A DNA stretch of 64,000 nucleotides from Diploptera punctata (GCA_030220185.1 JASPKZ010004575.1:496001-560000); one strand, 5' to 3'. Shown: positions 1-11,243, counted from the stretch's first letter. Numbers and translations are program-made. Notes: generated from the letters alone by a model not told the origin.

Positions 1-194
1 CTATAGACGAACCATACAAATGAATACATATAACAATAGACATAGCCTACGTAGTCTATTAATATAAACCAAATATAGATGAGATGTGACTACAGATGTT
101 GAACCATATGAAAATAAAACTGATTTAAAAAAATGCTCTAACGATCGTCATTTTTTTTTTCTCGCAACTAAATTTGACACATAATATTTATAGG

Positions 195-712
195 TGCTAT
201 TTATGCATTGCAGAGACTCTTGATGTCCCAACTCCTTTCAAAATAACGTTAAACTGAAAATATATAAAACTATTATTCTACCAGTTATATTATATGGGTG
301 CGAAACATGGACTCTTAATTTAAGGGAGGAAAGGAGATTACAAGTATTTGAGAATAAAGTACTTACTTTTGAACCAAAGAGAGATGAATAGACAGGTGAA
401 TGGAGAAGACTACATAACAATGAACTACGTGGTCTTTATAGGAAGCCAGATATAATAAGAAGAGTTAAGTCTCGTAGACTGTGATGGGCAGGACATGTTG
501 CACGTATGGGGAATGAAAGACATGCATGAAAGCTTCTTGTAGGAAAGCCAGAGGGGAAACGCCCAGTTGGTAGACCAAGAATGATTTGAGGGAAATAGAT
601 TATACAGGGAATGATTGGAAAGTATTAGCTCTGGATAGGGATGTATGGAGAGCTTATGTCCGTGCGGCCATGAACTTACGGGTTCGATAGTGCCAGTGAG
701 TAAGTAAGTAAT
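195..712 (+). mobile_element. LINE-A 3' fragment (non-LTR retrotransposon)
   Basis: Degenerate C-terminal region of a reverse-transcriptase-type element, the recurrent family in this window. Typical motifs of better copies are GCETWTL, RRLRWAGHVARMG, KRPVGRPRMRW and RDVWRAYVRAAMNLRVR. Here stops and deletions break the frame (for example a TGA in the LRW motif). It ends in the family signature, a tail of repeated AAGT after tgccagtgag. Confidence 0.8.
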
Positions 713-741
713 ATTTATAGGTTTAAAAAAAATAAAGTATA

Positions 742-915
742 CACCTGAGATCTCAGTCGTCCTCAACTAACAATTTCATTTAAAACACTTTGTAGGCCTT
801 TCGGAACATGGTCCATCGCCAGCTGATGGAACATGTTCCGATGGGCCTACCAACTTTTAACCTGAGTGTTTTAACTAAAATTATAATTAGTTGAGAACGA
901 CTGGGAACTCAGGTG
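742..915. repeat. Nested inverted repeat (hairpin element)
   Basis: Arms cacctgagatctcagtcg / cgactgggaactcaggtg lie at the ends, with an inner hairpin cggaacatg / catgttccg in the middle. On the minus strand the core reads CTGGCGATGG, a short stem, then CCGAAAGG, which resembles decayed hammerhead-type sequences of Penelope-like elements. The family is not established. Confidence 0.55.
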
Positions 916-1410
916 CATTTGTTTCATTCCATTCCATTAACGTAGTTTAACCTCTCACCTTGTAGGTACTTAGGTACATATTTTAATATATTTTAATCTT
1001 TGACAAATTAACCTCGACTGTGTTTCAAACAATTACTTTTAAAATTGCTGAACTTAAAATTATCTAAATTACCAAAGGAAAACATAATCAGTAATCCAGC
1101 GAAATCGAACTATTAGGAATGGATGTTTACCTGGAACCCAAGATTTGAAAATTGTTCTAGTACCCGCAATTTTAGTTTCCTCGCAACAAAACAGGATGCA
1201 GACGACTTAATTAACAAAAGTTATATACTGAGTAAACCATCAAAATCGGACCATAAATTCTAAGTGCTGAGGATTTCATTCAATTTACGCAGTTCCTGCG
1301 TGACGGACTTTTAGAATTCAAAAGTCATTATACTATAGTGATTGCTAACCCATTGTATGGCGCCAGTAAGCATTTTAATATTGTATGCGCATGATTATTT
1401 TCTTGTTATA

Positions 1411-2220
1411 CACCGTGTCCACAAATATAGTATCATATTTTAAACTACTACTATGTCGCTTTGGATAATCTTATCTAAATAAAATTGGTGACAATCAAAA
1501 GAGAAACTCATAAGCTTTGCTTTTTGCTATACCTCATACACATTAAATGTGACCACCACGAGTGACGCTGCAGACATTCACATTTAACCTGTCTGCTAAA
1601 TATCCAACAATGAACCCATATCGACCACAAAAAACATGATTAAATTTAGTTGAATCGGCCGCGGTGGACTAGTGGTTATGCTCCTTGCCTCTGGTCCCGA
1701 GGGTCGCGGGTTCAAACCCGGCCGGGGTCGATGGATTTTTTTTTAGGATGAAAAGATCCAAGGAGCAAGTCCTCCGGGAGAGACTTTATGCCGTGGGTCC
1801 CGAGTCTGAAGATTTTCAGGCTCGTAAAAGATCCTTAAGCCTAAATGAAAGGCCTCTAAGCAAAATTTACCGAATTTTTCCGTCCTAGTACTACCTTGGT
1901 TTCCTAGATGTCAGTATGAGGCGGAACGCTGACCACGGACCACTCAAATGACAACTATACGAAAACAAGTGTAACTAAATTAGTAGGGTTCAAATTCTTC
2001 CCTGTAGGGGGAGAGCGCATAAATCTCCGTTAAGGGAAACATAGGCTTACAAGTAGAATAAATTTACTTTTGTTTCTGTATTGTTGTCCATTATTCTCCA
2101 CTTTTATGCACAAAGCTTTTTGAGTTTCTCTTTTGATTGTCACCAATTTCATTTAGATATGATTATCCAAAGCGACGTAGTAGTAGTTTAAAGTATGATA
2201 CTATATTTGTGGACACGGTG
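1411..2220. mobile_element. Mariner-type MITE with about 120-bp terminal inverted repeats
   Basis: Ends CACCGTGTCCACAAATATAG and its reverse complement, each bordered by TA (1409-1410 and 2221-2222), the target duplication of the Tc1/mariner superfamily. The arms (about 1411-1530 and 2100-2220) are close inverted copies, for example through gtcgctttggat and ttggtgacaatcaaaagaga. No transposase is present. A SINE-D copy sits in the middle. A similar CACCGTGT end occurs near 4069. Confidence 0.75.
1657..2025 (+). mobile_element. SINE-D copy (tRNA-derived), nested in the mariner-type MITE
   Basis: Starts with a tRNA-like head: A-box-like gtggactagtggttatg and B box GGTTCAAACCC, then a family body gatccaaggagcaag...gagtctgaagattttcaggctcg shared with copies at 41236 and 45566. 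Confidence 0.75.
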
Positions 2221-2229
2221 TAGTTTATT

Positions 2230-2566
2230 GTAGGCCCACATATTATTATTTGACTTCTATGCCTAACCGGTTTATGGAAATAAATCAATCATATTTTTTT
2301 AAAGAAATTGGTCAATTAAATATGAGGTTCAAGAAATAAATAATTTATTAATACATGACTTATATTAGAATATACCTTTTAGTACTATAAAAGAATCAAT
2401 ACTGCAGTACATTAATGAATAATTGCCTCAGGTTACTACGCTATGTTCATTATATTTAATTATGACATAATTACTACAGCCAGAATCTAGCACAAATACC
2501 GAGATATATTTCCGAATACATATTTATTTTTTATGACAAGCAAATTCATTAAAATATTTGATTCTC
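2230..2566. other. AT-rich spacer
   Basis: No coding or recognisable repeat structure seen. Confidence 0.5.
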
Positions 2567-2795
2567 TATAGAATACAAGCTCAGGGAATTCAACGTTTTA
2601 AAAGGACGGCAAATATTTTAGGACGAGTCGAGAATGAAATGAAAACATGCAAGTTTTTGGGCACATTAAGGAAATTAAGGGATACCAAAATTGGAGATCA
2701 ATGAGGAAATATGTATTATCAGTACTAAGAACTTCAATGTGGTATTTTTGTTTCTGATCTTCAATTATATTGTATTGTAGTCTAGTCTCACTATG
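2567..2795 (+). repeat. Left copy of a ~225-bp direct repeat flanking a LINE-A fragment
   Basis: Starts tatagaatacaagctcaggg and ends tctcactatg. Nearly identical to 3521-3745, with a few substitutions and one 5-bp duplication (tctag) near its right end. The LINE-A sequence begins directly after it. Confidence 0.8.
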
Positions 2796-3520
2796 TATCA
2801 ATAAAACTAAATATATGGTCACACGTAGAAATTCATTACATAGTGGAAATGGACAGATAATGACAAATGAGGGAAATTTTGAGGAAGTGGCTGAATTCAA
2901 ATACCTAGGAACAGTAATCACAAATAGGAATGAGATGCACAAAGAAATTAAACATAGGCTCAATTCTGCAAATGCGTGCTATTATGCTTTGTAGAGACTC
3001 TTGATATCCCAACTTCTTTCAAAAAACGTTAAACTGAAAATATATAAAACTATTATTCTACCAGTTATATTATATAGGTGCGAAACATGGACTCTTACTT
3101 TAAGGGAGGAAAGGAGATTACAAGTATTTAATAATAAAGTACTTAGGAAAATTTATGGACCAAAGAGAGATGAACAGACAGGTGAATGGAGAAGACTACA
3201 TAACAATGAACTACATGGTCTTTATAGGAAGCCAGATATAATAACATTTAAATCTCGTAGACTGCGATGGGCAGGACATGTTGCACGTATGGGGGATGAA
3301 AGACTTGCATGGAAGCTTCTTGTAGGAAAGCCAGAGGGAAAACGCCCAGTTGGTAGACCAAGAATGAGGTGGGAGAATAACATTAACTATGATTTGAGGG
3401 AAGTAGATTATACAGGGAATGATTGGAAAGCATTAGCTCAGGATAGGGATGTATGGAGAGCTTATGTCCGCGCGGCCATGAACCTACGGGTTCGAAAGTG
3501 CCAGTGAGTAAGTATGTAAG
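2796..3520 (+). mobile_element. LINE-A 3' fragment, relatively intact
   Basis: Encodes the C-terminal part of the retroelement polyprotein in two nearly contiguous frames (2796-2993, then 3001-3507): INKTKYMVTRRN, FKYLGTVITN, LPVILYRCETWTL, RRLRWAGHVARMGDE, KRPVGRPRMRW and RAYVRAAMNLRVR. A stop (TAG at 2993) splits the two parts. It lacks the endonuclease and catalytic RT domains (5' truncated). It ends in a tail of gtaagta units. Confidence 0.85.
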
Positions 3521-3745
3521 TATAGAATACAAGCTCAGGGAATTCAAAGTTTTAAAAGGACGGCAAATATTTTAGGACGAGTCGAGGATGAAATGAAAAC
3601 ATGCAAAGTTTTTGGGCACAGTAAGGAAATTGAGGGATACCAAAATTGGAGATCAATGAGGAAATATGTATTATCAGTACTAAGAACTTCAATGTGGTAT
3701 TTTTGTTTCTGATATTCAATTCTATTGTATTGTAGTCTCACTATG
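3521..3745 (+). repeat. Right copy of the ~225-bp direct repeat flanking LINE-A
   Basis: Begins at the end of the LINE tail. Same sequence as 2567-2795. Its right end continues into a hairpin element without a break, so this side probably preserves the original flank. Confidence 0.8.
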
Positions 3746-3904
3746 ATGGTTGTCCAGCGGCTCACTTTGTTTCCCCGCAGCTGTTATATATAATTAAATA
3801 CAAATATGCCGACTACAGCCATTATAATAATTCCGCATGTTAATCATTGTCAAACATTGTCGCGCGGCACCCGCTTTTATATAACCGACAACCATCATAG
3901 TGAG
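3737..3904. mobile_element. Short MITE with 18-bp perfect terminal inverted repeats
   Basis: CTCACTATGATGGTTGTC at 3737-3754 and its exact reverse complement at 3887-3904. About 168 bp, no coding capacity. It overlaps the end of the preceding direct repeat by 9 bases. Confidence 0.6.
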
Positions 3905-4707
3905 GCGATAATACAATAAGCAATCCTAATTGAATAGCCTGCTAGTACATTTGCTGTCTGCAAGGGTAGGAGTGGTACAGACGAAGGGAGAAATAAAAAT
4001 AGGCCAGTAAAAGAAAGAATAAGAATTCATAAAATACAATAAATTCTTGTATAGGAATAAAATTAATATACACCGTGTATCCAATTATGTGTTAACAAAG
4101 TAACACTCATTGATTTCCCATCTTTTTTAAATGTATAGTTAGGGATTGTAATATTACTCTCAATGATGGAATGGAATAATTAAGACTAATTTAATCAATA
4201 CTGTCAACTGACAAAATGGAATGCAAATTGTGTCACAACTGTTAAAATATTTTTGTAACGTGATTTCGTTCATTTTAATAGCATTATAATTACATTAAGT
4301 ACTAATAAAATTAATTATTAATTATGTCATATGTTATTTTCTGCTAAGTACCTTTCCTCATTTACTTGTAAAATTGTTAATTATATGTTAACAATAATTG
4401 TATATTCATATGATGGTGAAAGTTTCATCCGTTTACTTAAATTTTATTTTGAGAAATTTAAAGAACCTAACGAATTCGCTAAGACGGTATGCGTTTGAGA
4501 TTGGCATTCGGGAAGTCCCGGATTCAAATCCCATTATATAATCAATCTGAGATTCCTACCTAGTTTAGTGCAAGATGCCGGGGCAAATGTGAGTTGTAAT
4601 TGCATTATCAGATATTACTTCCATAATAATAATTTCATAATATAAATTTTTAAAAATTGCTCAATGACCTTTCACAAAAACACATGACTACACACAATAT
4701 GGGGACA

Positions 4708-4738
<31 letters not shown>
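3905..4738. other. AT-rich spacer with a tRNA-like fragment
   Basis: Mostly featureless. About 4475-4545 has a tRNA-like B box (GATTCAAATCC) following an A-box-like gtatgcgtttgagattgg; it is probably a SINE head or tRNA pseudogene. The end is a (TA)n tract. Confidence 0.4.
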
Positions 4739-5053
4739 GGGGGCACGCCGTAGCGTAGTGGTTAAGGCACTGCGCTACAAGTCGGAAGGTCGAGGTTTCA
4801 AGTCCCGGTGGGGTCAGGATTTTTAAACTGACCAATACCTTCTGGCGGCACTATGGCCCTGGGGTCGACTCAGCCTCTAACGGAAATGAGTACCAGACGC
4901 TTGTTCTGGGGGTAAAGCGGCCGTCACGCAGGGCTGACAACCCGGCTGACACCAAGTGCCGATTGTCTAGAAAAAGTGGGAGCCTTAACCTCCTACTACC
5001 CCAAGGGCCTCCCGAGGCCTGTAGTGGGATTACTTTACTTACTTTACTTTACT
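4739..5053 (+). mobile_element. SINE-E copy
   Basis: tRNA-like head (gccgtagcgtagtggttaag ... GAGGTTTCAAGTCCC) and a body ending gtagtgggattactttact with a ttac-rich tail. It is inserted in a (TA)n microsatellite (TA runs on both sides). The 3' tail is shared with SINE-F at 10501. Confidence 0.7.
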
Positions 5054-5067
5054 ATATATATATATAT

Positions 5068-5318
5068 GAAAAGAAAAATAAATGCCTGAGTCGGGATTTG
5101 AACCCGAGTTTTTAAACGCTGTACGTTTAGCGCTCTATTCATTTGAGCTACTCAGGAATCCCAATACAAACACTTATTTTTCTTATAGGATAATATAGTA
5201 TTCTCAATTTACACGAGAGGTAGCGGGATATTGTTCCAGCTGTCATCTAGTGGCCACTATAACAAGTAAGCATATTTAAAGAGAATATTTTTACTCTATA
5301 GCAGTATCGCTTATATAT
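5068..5318 (-). mobile_element. tRNA-like interspersed unit
   Basis: Reading the minus strand, a tRNA-like block (GCCTGAGTAGCTC..., B box GGGTTCAAATCCC, acceptor complement ACTCAGGC) has anticodon stem TAAAC/GTTTA and loop GTACAGC. It is followed by flanks agaaaaataa... and the spacer region shared with units at 24317, 51734 and 56041. Bordered by (TA)n runs on both sides. Confidence 0.65.
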
Positions 5319-5331
5319 ATATATATATATA

Positions 5332-5667
5332 TACAGTAATTCTGCCCGAAGGCAGGTCCTTCACTGCAATCATAGCATTTTTCATGCTATGCTTACAGCT
5401 TTACTAGGGAATTGTAGGTGTGGTAGCTTCCCGTTGCTTTCCACACCGGTGAAGGATGATGATGATGATATTGATGATAATGATACGGATGATGATGGTC
5501 ATATGATTTCGGGGACCGTTTGGGCCTTAATGTTTTCCTGACATTTGTCTTACAGATGAGGAAAAACCCCAATAAAAACCTCACCCAGAAAAACTGCCCC
5601 GACCGGGGATCGAACCCGGGCCCGCTGCGTGAAAAGGCAGCACGCTACCTCGAGACCACAGCGGGTG
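5332..5667 (-). mobile_element. SINE-B copy
   Basis: Minus strand: tRNA-like head (cgctgtggtctcgaggtagc, B box GGTTCGATCCCC), gaggtttttattggggtttttcctcacc, atgtcagg, a (ATC)-rich stretch, then cttcgggcagaattactgt at the 3' end. Same family at 7771, 25558, 31170, 38198, 39545 and 47075. Confidence 0.8.
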
Positions 5668-5917
5668 ATTTTATATATTAAAGAGTATATAAATAAGCTT
5701 GAAACGTCTAGGATCTTTGTTATATCGTGACGAACTATTTCGTACCACGAAGGTCGTTTAAAATATTGCCAAATCCGTCGCGGGTCACAAACGAACTACA
5801 TACCTTGCTATTGTTAAAATTATTTTTTTAATGATTGAGTATTGCTTGTTGCCAATGCATATTTTATAGTTGATAATGCATTAGTAACTATTTAAATTGA
5901 AATAAAATATGTTAACT

Positions 5918-6450
5918 CCGCCATGGCCGGTCCCAAGCCCGGATGAGAGAGGAGGAGGGGGAGGAGTAATAACCTCGTAAAAAAACAGGATTCAGTTGGC
6001 TCCGACTGATAGTACTCTGTAAGGGCCCCTAGCCAGGGTTACGGTGAAGACCTCAACGGCAGATTCGGCGCAGAAGGAGTCCTTCATCACGGCGGATCTG
6101 GCGTATGTGGCAACCCTCTAGATGGGGTTAGTACATCCAGAAGCTGGACCTAAAGCTTTGAGGTGGCAGCCCCACCAATGGTCTAGTCTGCATAGCGTTG
6201 GTACCGCGATCAGAGGAAAACATATTACTCGTATTCTTCACAATGGAAAAAGATATTTAACAAGATACAGTGGAAAGAACATGTAGAAAGAATGGAAGAA
6301 AGTAGATTACCAAATAAAATCTTCCATTATTTTCCAAGAAGAAGAAGAGATGTCGGACGTCCTCGGAAGAGATGGTCTTAGATCTATTAGTGAAGACGGA
6401 ACAGGCAACTCTTGCCTAAACCAGGAAGTGAAGAAGAAGAAGATAAAATA
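5918..6450 (+). mobile_element. LINE with 5' leader fused to 3' end (internal deletion)
   Basis: 5918-6240 resembles the 5' untranslated leader of RTE-like elements (gccggtcccaagcccggat, ...gctggacctaaagctttgagg). From about 6242 it continues directly as a C-terminal coding fragment (QWKEHVERMEESRLPNKIFHYFPRRRRDVGRPRKRW) and an (AAG)n tail. The body of the element is missing. Confidence 0.55.
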
Positions 6451-6621
6451 TGTTAAAATAATACAGTATAAAAATTCATAATTTTGTTTATAATAGAACG
6501 CTGGAGGCGTTAAAAAGCACAGAAACTCAACAGCAAAATTCAAAATATTTACGATTTTTTTACGAGACACTTAGCACCGCTTGTTTGCAACCAAAATCCG
6601 AAAATTCAAAGTAATAATTTT

Positions 6622-6697
6622 AGAAGACCCAGCCGTGATTAGAAGACCCAGCCGTGATTAGAAGACCCAGCCGTGATTAGAAGACCCAGCCGTGATT
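6622..6697 (+). repeat. Four perfect tandem copies of a 19-bp unit
   Basis: Unit agaagacccagccgtgatt repeated four times without a mismatch, in otherwise nonrepetitive DNA. Confidence 0.95.
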
Positions 6698-7201
6698 AGG
6701 AAGAACGATTGATACCTGTTAACTTTAATTTGTTATCTATTTGTTAGCTTTCGACTGATATTTGTGCAGTAAATTATATCATGGATATAATTTTCGGTGC
6801 AGAAGGGGAAAAAATGAAGTTTGACACATCTGGTAGCCTTCACCAGTAGGCCGTGTATGGCTATTATTGTCTACAGTCATGTATTATGGTTATGACGTCT
6901 CATTATCTATTCAAATTAGAAAAATACAATTTCATCATTTGTTGATTCTCTAGTGAGATTATATTTTTATATCTAAATAGTAGGACATCTAATCCTAATT
7001 TATCAATTAGATTTCATAGCTTCATTATTTAAAATTTAAGTTTCACTCAAAAAATTATAATTATCACTATTAGTTATAATACATCATTCAACAATTAACT
7101 AATTACATTAATAAATTTGAAATTTACCGGTCCGCAAACCCGTATTAATCCAATAAGAAATCGCGAACTTCAATGACAAATTACAAAATTTACAAAATTG
7201 A
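6698..7201. other. AT-rich spacer
   Basis: No gene or recognisable element seen. Confidence 0.5.
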
Positions 7202-7510
7202 CCAGCCTCGGGCTAGTGGTCAGGGTATCTGACTACAGTTCATGAGGGGCTAGGGTTCGATTCCTGGTCAAACCAAGGAAATTTTTCCTTAAAGGGGATT
7301 ATTCATCTGATTGCCCGTGCTCTCGAATTTAGGTTAAGAACTCTCTTGGCGCTTCATTATCATTTAATCACCCATCATATCATTGCGGTAACGTAACTCC
7401 GCCTTCCAGGTGCCCCAACCTAAGAAATTGATTAAAATTCCGCCAATGCCAGGCGAGAAAGTCAGTAATGTCATAAAATACAACCTGGTGGCTTTAAACA
7501 AAAATAAATA
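7202..7510 (+). mobile_element. SINE-A copy
   Basis: tRNA-like head (cagcctcgggctagtggtca, B box GGTTCGATTCC), then aatttttccttaaagggg, a body with ctcttggcgcttcattatc and cgccttccaggtgccccaa, and a caacctggtggc 3' end with an A-rich tail (aaataaataaat). Family copies at 51033, 59655 and, truncated and inverted, 39335. Confidence 0.8.
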
Positions 7511-7770
7511 AATAAGTTATGTTTTATTTAATGCCGTTCTTTAACATCCCATTATCGCCGTAATTCAAATCTGGGCATCAAGTGGGTAACTAATTTTGCT
7601 CAGAAGTCTCCATTTTCAATCTTGATATTCTTTTACCTGAAGTAAATATCTGACATGAGGCCTAAAGCATTTGTTCCCTTCCGAAGAATCCATCATACTC
7701 AGAATTTGTATGCACTTTGAATCCAGAGCATGTAATCACTAATCCACCAGAACCGACTTCGTAATTATAA

Positions 7771-8094
7771 TCCATCCATCCATAGTAATTCTGCCCGAAG
7801 GCAGGTCCTTCACTGCAATCATAGCATTTTCATGCTATGCTTTGCAACTTTACTAGGGAATTATAGGTTCCCGTTGCTTTCCACACAGGTGAAGGATAAA
7901 GATGATAATGATAAGGATGATGATGATGTCCGGATGATTTTCGGGGACCGTTGGGCCCTAAGCTTCCTGACATTTGTCTTACAGGTGAGGAAATACCCTG
8001 AAAAAACCTCACCCAGGAGCCTGTCCCGACCGGGAATCGAACCCGGCCGGCTGCGTGACAAGGCAGCACGCTACCTCGAGACCACAGCGGTGGA
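7771..8094 (-). mobile_element. SINE-B copy with ATGG-repeat tail
   Basis: Full-length by comparison with the other copies. On the plus strand the tail reads as ccatccatccat at the left edge. Head B box GGTTCGATTCC on the minus strand. ORFs on both strands here are by-products of the SINE. Confidence 0.85.
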
Positions 8095-8544
8095 CGTAAT
8101 TGTAATAAATATATTATAAATAAATAACTGATAAAAGTTTAGAAATTGAAACTACTATAGGCTATATCGAAAATATCTATGATATTTGATAAAAGCGTTC
8201 TAAAATATATTTTCAATACCCAATGTGACAGTTTTTCTTCTCTGTCCTTTTGTTTTGACATGCTGATAGGTGTGAAGACCCCCTAGGGACATTCTAGATT
8301 AATTTTCAATTTGCCGGTAGATTACATTCACCAGTCAGTGTATTAATTCCACATTAATTTGGTGACAAAACTGATATTGCGTATTGCAGAGATCAAATAT
8401 AGTCACCACATTGTTATGGTTTTTAATATTTCCAACTTCGCCTTTCTATTTTATTTTTTATATAATATAGAATGTCCCAGAATTTAACAAAAACTCTACA
8501 TTAAAACATCCATGACATACTGGAAAATGTTTTTGAAGGTTATA

Positions 8545-10448
8545 ATCATAAGTAATGCCACGAGTGATTTCCAAATTATCGATAAATTCACGACTCACGA
8601 AGTGAGGAGTGAATTTATCTAGAGAATTTGGAAATAAAGAGTGGCATTTGTTAGGACTATTTAACGAATAAAATTAAGCTGTTTACTCACAAATCATTAT
8701 TTAACTATAGTTATTTTAAAATATTTATATATTTAATGTAAACGGCGATGTTTGAAAACAAATGAGAAACGATAGGTACGCTTCTACTGCTTCTTTTGTT
8801 TATCACTGCAACCAGATCATACTATTTATTGCCAAAGGAACGCAATATTGTAAGGAGGAGCTTTCTTTAATATGGTAATTATAACACTGATAAATATTTG
8901 GTGAAACACGACTCTGATTGGTTGTAAAACAGAAATCATTGAAACGTGATTGGTCATTGACTCCCATTTGGGGCATGAGTTAAATAGTCTTTATAATCTA
9001 TCCTCTTACATTATACGCCATCTAGCTTCAGATTAACGAGTGTTTTGTTAGAGTCTAGACTAGAGCTTAACAGAAATCTAGCAATGCATGTGTAACTTTT
9101 TACAGAACTATCTATTTACTCTAATGTGATGAGAAAACATTAAATTATTATATTATATAAATACGCTTAAGATTATAGCAATTAACATATAGATTCAACG
9201 TAGTCGAGCGGTTTAAGACATCATGCCTTGGAGCAGACCTATTGGACATGCCCAAAGATCAGTGAGCCAACCTATGTGCGCTTTCTCTTTGGTTTTCCTA
9301 AGTTTCCATGTCTGTCTTTTATTCCCTGTTCGTAACACATGCCCTGCCCATCGTAGCCTACGAGACGTACATGTTCTTACCAATCTAGTTTCCCATAAAT
9401 ATCATGTAGCTCACTTTTATGTAGTCTTCTCCATTCGCCTGTCCATCTTTCTTTGCTCCAAAAAAATTCCTAAGAACCTTATTATACCATACATATTATA
9501 AATATAATATATTATATATATTATAAATACTTATAACATTTTCTTCTCCCCTAACGTAAGAATCCATTTTTCACGTCCATATAATATAACTTGGTGTATA
9601 CTCGTTTTGTAAATCATAAGATTAATGTTTTTTTAAGAGAATTAGGGACGAAAAGAGTATCTGTAACGCATGCCTTTCCAGAATTAAGGCTATGTTTAAT
9701 TTCTCTTTGTGTCTTTGTGCACCTCATTATTCCAATTATTGTCCCTAAGTATTTGAATTCAGCCACTTCTTCATTTTTTCCAGACAGAATGTATTGATGA
9801 TTAAACAGTTAAGCTTGGTAGAATATGAAAAATTAAATTATATCAATATGTTATTATGACTATTTAACTCATGTCCCAATTGGTAGTAAATGACCAATCA
9901 CGTTTCAACGATTTTTTTTACAACCAATGACAGTCGTGTTTCGCCTCGCTCTTTATCGATTTCTCTTTATCCGTTCCTGCTTTTGTGATAAAGAAAGCTC
10001 CTCTTTTTAATATTCTGAACAGCTCAGATAATTATTTTTCTCCAACAAGTACATTAAATATAGCAAATAATGAACAGATTCCTTGATTTTACTGAGTTGT
10101 TTACTAAAAATATTAATTAATTACCTATAATGTTGATTATAATATATATTTTAATGTGTTTGATTATTTCTCCACTAGGGTGCATTCTTACAGTATTGCG
10201 ATCCTATTGGCAATAAATAATATGATCAGGTTGCAGTGAATATGCATAACCTCACATTTCTGATTTGTTCTCAAACATCGCCGTTTATATTAAATGTATA
10301 AATACTTTAAAATACCGACAACTATATTTAAATAATGGCTTCTGAGTACACGGCTTAACTTTATTCGTTAAATAGTCCTAACAAATGCCACTTTTGATTT
10401 CCAAATCCTCTAGATAAATTGGAACTCACTCGTGGCATTACTTATGAT
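8545..10448. mobile_element. Long-inverted-repeat (foldback-type) element, about 1.9 kb
   Basis: Ends atcataagtaatgccacgag and the reverse complement. Arms of roughly 450-600 bp (8545-9000 and about 9856-10448) are diverged inverted copies, sharing for example gtttctcatttg, ccaatcacgtttcaa, tatttaactcatg and acatcgccgttta. Each arm tip holds its own hairpin around atcgataaattc / gaatttatc. A third, right-arm-like copy is at 50205-50935. Between the arms is LINE-A material. No transposase is visible. Confidence 0.7.
9199..9800 (-). mobile_element. SINE-head scrap and degraded LINE-A (inside the foldback element)
   Basis: 9199-9235 contains a tRNA-like scrap (gtagtcgagcggtttaag). From about 9235 to 9800 the minus strand matches LINE-A (motifs corresponding to GHVARMG, RRLHN and LGTV...), with an AT-rich expansion near 9490-9540. 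Confidence 0.6.
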
Positions 10449-10500
10449 TATTATTATTATTGTATGTCCATAGTTTAAATAAAATATAACTTTAATATAA

Positions 10501-10820
10501 GTTTGACCGTGGTCTAGTGGTTCGTTACCTAGAAGTAACGAGCCCAGCTTCGAATCCCAATCCGGAGAAGTATTTTGTGTGAGATTTCTTCGGTTTTTTT
10601 TCCTCGCCTGAAAATGTCAGAAACCTGGAACAGCCATAATTACCCATTTCATAATCTTTTGTTTAGCACGGATATAAGATTTAATAGCGTATCTTCTCTA
10701 ATGTTTGTGTTGTCTTAGAGTAGTGCCCAGCATTGAACTGATTACTCAATTTGAGACACCATCTATGTTTTTGTGAGGTCAAAAAGTATGTCAGTAGTGG
10801 GATTACTTTACTTCTTTTAT
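10501..10820 (+). mobile_element. SINE-F copy
   Basis: tRNA-like head (ccgtggtctagtggttcg, B box CTTCGAATCCC) and gtgtgagatttcttcgg. The 3' end gtagtgggattactttactt is shared with SINE-E, indicating a common LINE-recognised tail on different heads (inference). Confidence 0.65.
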
Positions 10821-10835
10821 AATCAACTTTTATAA

Positions 10836-10990
10836 GATTCATGATGTGTTCTGTTGAGGTATTATTCAAAATTAAAATAAAAAATTATTGAATATTCACC
10901 TCAACTTAATTAGTTATTTAACTGTAGCGCTTTCGGGACTTGTCCCATCATCGGCAGGATTCAAAACTGGTATAAGTAAGTGGAAGAAAA
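10836..10990 (-). mobile_element. Penelope-like terminal fragment with hammerhead-like half motif
   Basis: The segment aagattcatgatg...gttgaggtattattcaaaatt matches 16483-16575. Minus strand 10957-10924 reads CTGCCGATGATGGGAC AAG TCCC GAAAGCGCTAC: a CYGATGA-like core, a 4-bp stem (GGGA/TCCC), then GAAA, the arrangement of a hammerhead catalytic half. The partner strand for stem III is not evident, so the motif is incomplete here. Confidence 0.4.
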
Positions 10991-11140
10991 GAAGAAATAC
11001 CAGATCGGTTTTTTTTTAATTTTTTAGATAAAAGTATGTATGTAATTAAAACATGAAAATCGTCTCCCGATAGGTCCTGTCACTGTAAGGCCCAGAGGTG
11101 TGGACTACGTAAATGTGACAAAGATAGGAAAGGTTAAATC

Positions 11141-11154
11141 AGAGACAGACAGAC

Positions 11155-11221
<67 letters not shown>

Positions 11222-11243
11222 GAGGAGAGAGAGAGAGAGAGAG
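11141..11243. repeat. (GA)n microsatellite with GACA run at left
   Basis: agacagac units followed by about 80 bases of (ga)n, interrupted once by ggaggagg. Confidence 0.98.

Noticed and set aside
1685..1888. 67-codon ORF
   Set aside because: Lies wholly within a SINE-D copy.
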